DNA of 64,000 bases from an uncultured Rhodoferax sp. (GTDB taxonomy: Bacteria > Pseudomonadota > Gammaproteobacteria > Burkholderiales > Burkholderiaceae_C): contig NZ_CAMIHB010000021.1 in NCBI RefSeq assembly GCF_946221635.1, positions 1-64,000 on the forward strand, written 5' to 3'. A program made the position numbers and the translations under genes. Position 1 is the stretch's first letter, and each line of letters begins with the position of its first letter. Shown here piece by piece: positions 59,246-64,000 of this stretch. The notes below the pieces were generated by a model. It worked only from the letters and a program-made list of their open reading frames with translations. It did not search any database and was not told the origin of the DNA.

Positions 59246-60706
59246 ATGGATATCGCGCAAGAGCACGGGCCGGAAGGCCAGTTCCGCCAGATCGTGGAGA
59301 TGGCGCCGTACGCCATCGTCATGATTGGTGAAAGCGGACGCATCGAAATGGTCAACCGCCAGGCGGAGATCATCTTTGGCTATGGGCGCGCCGAGCTGAC
59401 GGAGCAACCCATAGAGATTCTTCTGCCGGAGCGTTTCCGCGGCGTCCATCCGGGGCACCGCGCCGGCTTCATGAAGGATCCGAGCCCCCGGCTCATGGGC
59501 ATTGGACGGGACCTGAATGGCCGCCGCAAGGACGGTAGCGAGTTTCCCGTCGAAATCGGCCTCACCCCGATCCGCACGGCAGAGGGTATGAAGGTGGTGT
59601 CCGCCATCGTGGATTTGACCGAACGCAAGCGGCAGGAAGAACAGTTCCGCCAGGTGGTGGAGATGGCGCCCAACGGCATGGTGATGATCAACGAGACGGG
59701 GATCATCGAGTTGGTGAATTCGCAGGCCGAGATCATCTTCGGCTACGCCCGTTCGGAGTTGCTGGGGCAGTCCATCGACATCCTGTTGCCGGCCCGCTTC
59801 CGCGGCCACCATCCACAACATCGGGCCTCCTATTTCAGTGGTCCCAGTCCGCGCGCCATGGGCAGCGGACGCGACTTGTACGGCCTGCGCAAAGATGGCA
59901 GCGAGTTCCCCGTGGAGATCGGCCTGAATCCCATCGTGACGTCGACCGGGGTGAAAGTGCTTTCCGCCATTGTGGACATCACCGCGCGCAAGCAAAGTGA
60001 GCTGCATCTGAGCAATCTGGTCAGCCAACTCACCCGCAGCAACGACGATCTCAACAACTTTGCCTACGTGGCTTCGCACGACCTGAAATCCCCCCTGCGT
60101 GGCGTGGACCAGCTGGCGACCTGGATTGCCGAAGACCTCAATGACGCGCTGAGCGACGAGACCAAGGAACATTTGCGGCTGATGCGCAGCCGCATCAGCC
60201 GCATGGAAATGCTGCTGGACGACCTGCTGGCCTATTCCCGGGTGGGGCAGTCCGACAACCCGGTGGGGCTGGTGAACACCGCAATCCTGGTCAGTGACAT
60301 CTTCGAGCTGGCTGCGTCGCGCAAGAAGATCCGCTTGGTGGCCGATGACTTGCCCAGCGTCCGCACCCAAAAAGTCCCGCTGGAGCTGGTGCTGCGCAAT
60401 CTGATCAACAACGCCATCAAGCACCATGACAAGCCCGAAGGCACCATCTGGGTCAAAGCCGCGCCCTACGCCGGGGGGCACGAATTTTCGGTCACTGACG
60501 ATGGTCCGGGCATTCCCGCAGAGCACCAGAAACGCGTGTTCACCATCTTCCAGACCCTCAAGCCGCGCGACGAAGTCGAGGGCAGCGGGATGGGGCTGGC
60601 CATTGTGAAGAAAGCGGTAGAAACTGTGGGCGGCACTGTCACCCTGATTTCAGACGGCAAGACCGGTTGTACTTTCCGTTTCACCTGGCCCACCCAGGCC
60701 GACTGA
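59246..60706 (+). CDS. PAS-PAS sensor histidine kinase
   Basis: A 486-residue soluble kinase. Two tandem PAS domains are close copies of each other (FRQIVEMAPYAIVMIGESGR and FRQVVEMAPNGMVMINETGI; both continue QAEIIFGY and later KDGSEFPVEIGL). Then HisKA with H in VASHDLKSPLRGVDQL, N-box RNLINNAIKHHDKPEG, and G-boxes VTDDGPGIP and GSGMGLAIVKKA. ATG 59246 has GGGAGG just before it. The next two genes are response regulators on the same strand. Confidence 0.92.
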   Translation: MDIAQEHGPEGQFRQIVEMAPYAIVMIGESGRIEMVNRQAEIIFGYGRAELTEQPIEILLPERFRGVHPGHRAGFMKDPSPRLMGIGRDLNGRRKDGSEFPVEIGLTPIRTAEGMKVVSAIVDLTERKRQEEQFRQVVEMAPNGMVMINETGIIELVNSQAEIIFGYARSELLGQSIDILLPARFRGHHPQHRASYFSGPSPRAMGSGRDLYGLRKDGSEFPVEIGLNPIVTSTGVKVLSAIVDITARKQSELHLSNLVSQLTRSNDDLNNFAYVASHDLKSPLRGVDQLATWIAEDLNDALSDETKEHLRLMRSRISRMEMLLDDLLAYSRVGQSDNPVGLVNTAILVSDIFELAASRKKIRLVADDLPSVRTQKVPLELVLRNLINNAIKHHDKPEGTIWVKAAPYAGGHEFSVTDDGPGIPAEHQKRVFTIFQTLKPRDEVEGSGMGLAIVKKAVETVGGTVTLISDGKTGCTFRFTWPTQAD

Positions 60707-60718
60707 GGAACTTTTGAC

Positions 60719-61150
60719 ATGCAAGACATCAAGACGCACAAGGACGTCACCCTGCTGTTGATCGACGATGACGATGTCGATGTCATGGGCATCCAGCGCG
60801 CATTGAAGAAGCTGGAAATCCACAACCCGATCGTGCGCGCGCGCGACGGTTTGGAGGGGCTGGCGAAACTGCGGGAATGCCACGGCGCGCGCAAACCCTA
60901 TCTGGTTTTGCTGGATCTGAACCTGCCCAAGCTCAACGGGCTGGAGTTGTTGGCCGAGGTCCGCAAGGACCCCGACATCTCCAGCGCCGTCGTGTTCGTG
61001 CTGACCACGTCCAAGGCGGAAGAGGACAAGCTGGTGGCCTACAAGCACAACATTGCCGGCTACATCATCAAGAGCCAGGTGAGCGACGGGGTCATGCGTG
61101 CCATGGACATGCTGCACGGCTACTGGCGTGTGGTGGAACTGCTGGCCTAG
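60719..61150 (+). CDS. Single-domain response regulator (Rcp1-like)
   Basis: A 143-residue receiver with IDDDDVDV at residues 15-22, phospho-acceptor D66 in LVLLDLNLP, Thr-Thr in VFVLTTSKAEED and Lys in AGYIIKSQ. The long loop before D66 is typical of the phytochrome-associated Rcp1 group. It lies 12 bases after the kinase and 10 bases before the GGDEF-EAL regulator, so it should be the kinase's first phosphate target. Confidence 0.92.
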   Translation: MQDIKTHKDVTLLLIDDDDVDVMGIQRALKKLEIHNPIVRARDGLEGLAKLRECHGARKPYLVLLDLNLPKLNGLELLAEVRKDPDISSAVVFVLTTSKAEEDKLVAYKHNIAGYIIKSQVSDGVMRAMDMLHGYWRVVELLA

Positions 61151-61160
61151 CCCTGTGCCC

Positions 61161-62891
61161 ATGATTGCTGAACTCTCCCTGCTGCTGATTGACGACGACG
61201 AGATCGATCGCCACGCCATCACGCGCGTGCTTCATAAAAGCACGGTGCCGTGTGCGGTGCACCATGCGACAACGGCGGCCGAAGGGCTGGAAAAGGCGTC
61301 CAGCACCAAGTTCGACGCCATCCTGCTCGACTACCGCCTGCCGGACCAGAATGGCCTGGACGTGTTGCGCCATCTGCGCGGTGGGGCCTATGACGGTGTG
61401 GCTGTGGTGATGTTGAGTCGCTTCGAGAACGAAAGCCTGGCCGAAGAATGCCTGGAGGCAGGTGCGCAGGACTTTCTGCTCAAGGACGAGGTCAACAGCC
61501 GCCACCTCACCCGTGTCGTGCTGCAGGCGCGCCAGCGTTTCCAGATCGAGGAGCGCTTGCGCTACAGCCTGGAGCAGGTGCGCAGCCTGTCGGAGCACGA
61601 TGTGCTGACTGGCCTCGTCAACCGCCGCGGTTTCGAGCGGGCGCTGGAGGCCCACATGGCGCGGGTACGGCGCAGCGAAGGGCGTCTGGCCATCCTGCTG
61701 CTGGACCTGGACGATTTCAAGGGCATCAACGACACCCTGGGGCACGATGCCGGCGATGAGCTGCTGGTGGAGATTGCCCGTCGCCTGAGCTTCATCGTGC
61801 GCGACGGTGACATGCTGTGCCGTCTGGGGGGGGATGAGTTCGTGGTGATGATGACCAATTTCGACCACGACGACCAGGCCATCGTGCTGGCGGACCGCAT
61901 CAACGCGCAGTTGCGAGCCCCGATCTTCCTTGGCAGCACTGAACACACCATTACCGCGAGCATCGGCATTGCCGTGCTGGACCGTGGTACCAAGAGTGCG
62001 GCGGACCTGCTCAAGTACGCCGACCTGGCCATGTACCAGGCCAAGCTGGACGGGCGCAACAAGAGCCGCTTCTATTCCGACGCCTTGCAGGAGGCCGTGC
62101 AGTTTCGCTCCATCATCAAGAACGACCTGCAGCGCGCGTTGGAAAAGCAGGAGCTGCGCATCTACTACCAGCCGCAAATCCGCGCCGCCGATGGCAGCCT
62201 GTGCGGCATGGAGGCCTTGCTGCGTTGGCACCACCCGCGACTGGGGGTGCTGTCGCCGGCGGCGTTCTTGGGCATCGCGGAAGAAACCGGTCTCATCGTG
62301 GACATGGGGGCCTGGGTGCTGCGCGAAGGTTGCCGGCAGCTCAAGGCTTGGCGCGAGCGCTATGCCCCGGTGTTCTCCGAGCTCAAACTGGCCATCAACC
62401 TCTCTGCCGTGCAGATCAAGCAGGAGCACCTTGCACGCACCGTGCTGTCTGCCTTGGACCACCATGATCTGCCGGCGGACTGTCTGGAGCTGGAGATCAC
62501 GGAGAGCATGTTGATCGAGGTGACCGGCGAGACGGTGGCCATGCTGTCGGCGATCTCGGCCCATGGGGTGGCCATGTCGCTGGACGACTTTGGGACCGGT
62601 TACTCCTCACTGGACCACCTCAAGCTGTTTCCCATCAGCGTGCTCAAGATCGACAAGAGCTTTGTCTCTGCGGTGGGCGAAGGCGGCAAGAGCGAAACCC
62701 TGTTTGTGGCCATCATTGCCTTTGCCAAGGCGCTGAACATGCGCATCGTGGTGGAGGGCGTAGAGACCCAGGCCCAGGCTGACTTCTGTCGCCTGCAGCA
62801 ATGTGACCTGTTGCAGGGCTATTTCTATTCGCGGCCGCTGCCGGCCGAAGAGTTCGAGGCTACGTTCCTCGCGGTGCGCCTGGCCTCCTGA
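61161..62891 (+). CDS. Response regulator with GGDEF and EAL output
   Basis: A 576-residue protein: receiver (IDDDEIDR, phospho-acceptor D57 in ILLDYRLPDQNG, Lys in DFLLKDEV), GGDEF with intact LGGDEF and RDGD I-site, and EAL with MEALLRW, NLSAVQ, LEITES, DDFGTGYSS, LKIDKSFV. It may make or break c-di-GMP under control of the neighbouring kinase. ATG 61161 is taken; a GTG two codons earlier is also possible. It resembles PAS/receiver regulators downstream of light or redox sensors. Confidence 0.94.
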   Translation: MIAELSLLLIDDDEIDRHAITRVLHKSTVPCAVHHATTAAEGLEKASSTKFDAILLDYRLPDQNGLDVLRHLRGGAYDGVAVVMLSRFENESLAEECLEAGAQDFLLKDEVNSRHLTRVVLQARQRFQIEERLRYSLEQVRSLSEHDVLTGLVNRRGFERALEAHMARVRRSEGRLAILLLDLDDFKGINDTLGHDAGDELLVEIARRLSFIVRDGDMLCRLGGDEFVVMMTNFDHDDQAIVLADRINAQLRAPIFLGSTEHTITASIGIAVLDRGTKSAADLLKYADLAMYQAKLDGRNKSRFYSDALQEAVQFRSIIKNDLQRALEKQELRIYYQPQIRAADGSLCGMEALLRWHHPRLGVLSPAAFLGIAEETGLIVDMGAWVLREGCRQLKAWRERYAPVFSELKLAINLSAVQIKQEHLARTVLSALDHHDLPADCLELEITESMLIEVTGETVAMLSAISAHGVAMSLDDFGTGYSSLDHLKLFPISVLKIDKSFVSAVGEGGKSETLFVAIIAFAKALNMRIVVEGVETQAQADFCRLQQCDLLQGYFYSRPLPAEEFEATFLAVRLAS

Positions 62892-62898
62892 AAGCGAC

Positions 62899-63390
62899 TC
62901 AGTACAGCGCCACCTCGGCCAGCGACACACCGCACAATTCGGCCAGGGCCTTGACCACCATGGCGTGGTCTTCGCGCTGGGGGATGCCCGAGACCGTGAC
63001 CACGCCGACCATGCCCACGCCGCGCACGCGAATGGGGAAGCTGCCACCGTGTGCGGTGTAGTCGCGCAGGGGCAGGCCCTGCTTTTCCATGAGTGAACTC
63101 TTTTCCTGCTCCAGTTTCAAGCCAATGGCGTAGGAGCTGGTCTGGGACAGCTCCACCAGATTGCGCTTGCGGCGCGCCCAGTCGGCGTTGCCGGGGCCGG
63201 TACCGGGCATGGCGTAGTAGAAGACCGTGTCTTTGGCCAGGCGGATTTCGATGGCCAGGGCTACGCCGGCTTTTTCGCACAGCGCCTTGATGTTGGTGCC
63301 CAGCGTCCAGGCGGTGCTTTGGTCAAAAGCGTCAAACTGCAGGCGCTGTTCCTGCAGGGCGAGGCGTTCCAGGTCGGTGGCAAGGTTCAT
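62899..63390 (-). CDS. UPF0303/HbpS-like protein
   Basis: A 163-residue cytoplasmic protein of the UPF0303 (heme-degrading HbpS/GlcG-like) fold. FDQSTAWTLGTNIKALCEKA and the C-terminal GGSFPIRVRGVGMVGVVTVS are family features. Biochemical role is unknown in most species. It stands alone, convergent with the response regulator gene and 7 bases from its stop. Confidence 0.85.
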   Translation of the reverse strand: MNLATDLERLALQEQRLQFDAFDQSTAWTLGTNIKALCEKAGVALAIEIRLAKDTVFYYAMPGTGPGNADWARRKRNLVELSQTSSYAIGLKLEQEKSSLMEKQGLPLRDYTAHGGSFPIRVRGVGMVGVVTVSGIPQREDHAMVVKALAELCGVSLAEVALY

Positions 63391-63490
63391 GGCGGTGTGG
63401 GCAAAGGGCTGAAAGCGCTCAGTGTAGGGGAGGCGACAGGTTTGCGCCGCTGCCTAGAATGGCTGCATCTTTGTTGCAGGTCCACGCGCC

Positions 63491-64000
63491 ATGACGAACA
63501 CCGCCACTCCCCATCCCGCCCGACTCACCATAGCCGTTATGGGCGCGGGTGCCGTGGGTTGTTACTACGGTGGCATGCTGGCCCGTGCAGGGCATGCCGT
63601 CACGCTGATCGCCCGCCCGGCCCATGTGCAGGCTATCCAGACCCAGGGGCTGCGCATGGAGACCCGTAGCTTTGACGAACAGGTGCACCTGGCCGCCAGC
63701 ACCGAGGCCCGTGCCGTGCAGGGCGCGGACGTGGTGCTGTTCTGCGTCAAATCCACCGATACCGAGACCGCAGGCGCCCAGATGCGCCCGCACCTGGGGC
63801 CAAACACGTTGGTGCTGTGTTTGCAAAACGGCGTGGACAACGCGGACCGCCTGCGCACCGTGTTGCCCGACCACACCGTGGCGGCGGCCGTGGTCTACGT
63901 GGCGACCGAGATGGCCGGCCCAGGCCACGTCAAACACCATGGGCGCGGCGATCTGGTCATTGAACCCAGCGCGGCCGGCGTGGCGCCAGCGCTGGTAGCC
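63491..64000 (+). CDS. panE: 2-dehydropantoate 2-reductase (3' truncated)
   Basis: N-terminal 170 residues of a ketopantoate reductase/PanE-ApbA protein. The NADP-binding motif is VMGAGAVGCYYGGMLARAGH, followed by VVLFCVKSTDTE and LVLCLQNGVDNADRL, which are conserved in the family. It runs off the right edge of the window. ATG 63491 follows about 100 bases after the divergent UPF0303 start. Several paralogues exist in Burkholderiales, so a pantothenate role is not assured. Confidence 0.9.
   Translation, partial: MTNTATPHPARLTIAVMGAGAVGCYYGGMLARAGHAVTLIARPAHVQAIQTQGLRMETRSFDEQVHLAASTEARAVQGADVVLFCVKSTDTETAGAQMRPHLGPNTLVLCLQNGVDNADRLRTVLPDHTVAAAVVYVATEMAGPGHVKHHGRGDLVIEPSAAGVAPALVA

Noticed and set aside
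63319..63669. Plus-strand open frame before and across panE
   Set aside because: It is in the wrong frame relative to the clear NADP-binding motif that starts at 63491.
1..64000. CRISPR arrays, tRNA or rRNA genes, insertion sequences, integrases or phage genes
   Set aside because: No regularly spaced repeats, cloverleaf sequences, transposase or integrase motifs were recognised, including at the edges of the defence island.

Overview
The window comes from a high-GC betaproteobacterium, most likely a member of the Burkholderiales (Comamonadaceae; something like Rhodoferax, Acidovorax or Hydrogenophaga). The basis is the gene set (Bug-type solute receptor, RelA with an EFDD motif, RisS/OmpR-like pair, ispD-ispF, mfd, serB), the codon use, and a dispersed ~60-bp repeat that I associate with this family. 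The genus cannot be fixed from the sequence alone.

Bases 1-24866 are one long plus-strand gene train for late cobalamin synthesis: cobW (cut by the window edge), cobN, a BchI-like ATPase and a short VWA protein (together a hybrid cobaltochelatase), cbtB-cbtA (cobalt uptake), bluB (lower ligand), bioB (biotin, an outsider), cbiB, a threonine-phosphate decarboxylase, cobQ, cobT, cobS and cobC. Many junctions are 4-bp ATGA overlaps. Several of these genes carry short palindromic or dispersed repeats inserted in frame.

The B12 train is split at 11152-20577 by a defence island. It is a complete Wadjet (Jet) anti-plasmid system, jetA-jetB-jetC-jetD, with two additions inside it. A vapBC toxin-antitoxin pair with its own promoter and a perfect palindromic operator lies between jetA and jetB. 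An AAA ATPase plus a DUF4276 (Toprim-like) pair lies between jetC and jetD and is joined to jetD by an ATGA overlap. The island is itself joined to the upstream B12 gene by an ATGA overlap. This composite, seven-gene Wadjet is the most interesting item in the window.

From 24879 to about 47100 the content is chromosomal housekeeping mixed with signalling: a solute receptor and diguanylate cyclase, two HDOD paralogues flanking nth, an aminotransferase, a receiver protein, a DsbA/FrnE-like protein coupled to phoD, a LuxR regulator divergent from a DUF3237 gene, a Bug receptor, serB, a PH-domain membrane protein, mfd, an MHYT-GGDEF-EAL protein, ispD, a degenerate class III cyclase, ispF and an EnvZ/OmpR-like pair.

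From 47250 to the end c-di-GMP and stress signalling dominates: a small exported protein, a 5TMR-PAS-GGDEF-EAL gene with an apparent frameshift near its start, a membrane EAL protein that looks like a tandem copy, a pseudokinase-HDOD-GAF protein, 3-hydroxybutyrate dehydrogenase, an alpha/beta hydrolase, relA, a second solute receptor, a PAS-PAS kinase with two response regulators (one GGDEF-EAL), a UPF0303 protein and the start of a 2-dehydropantoate 2-reductase cut by the right edge. I saw no tRNA, rRNA, CRISPR array, insertion sequence, phage gene or B12 riboswitch. No gene-free stretch exceeds 300 bases.
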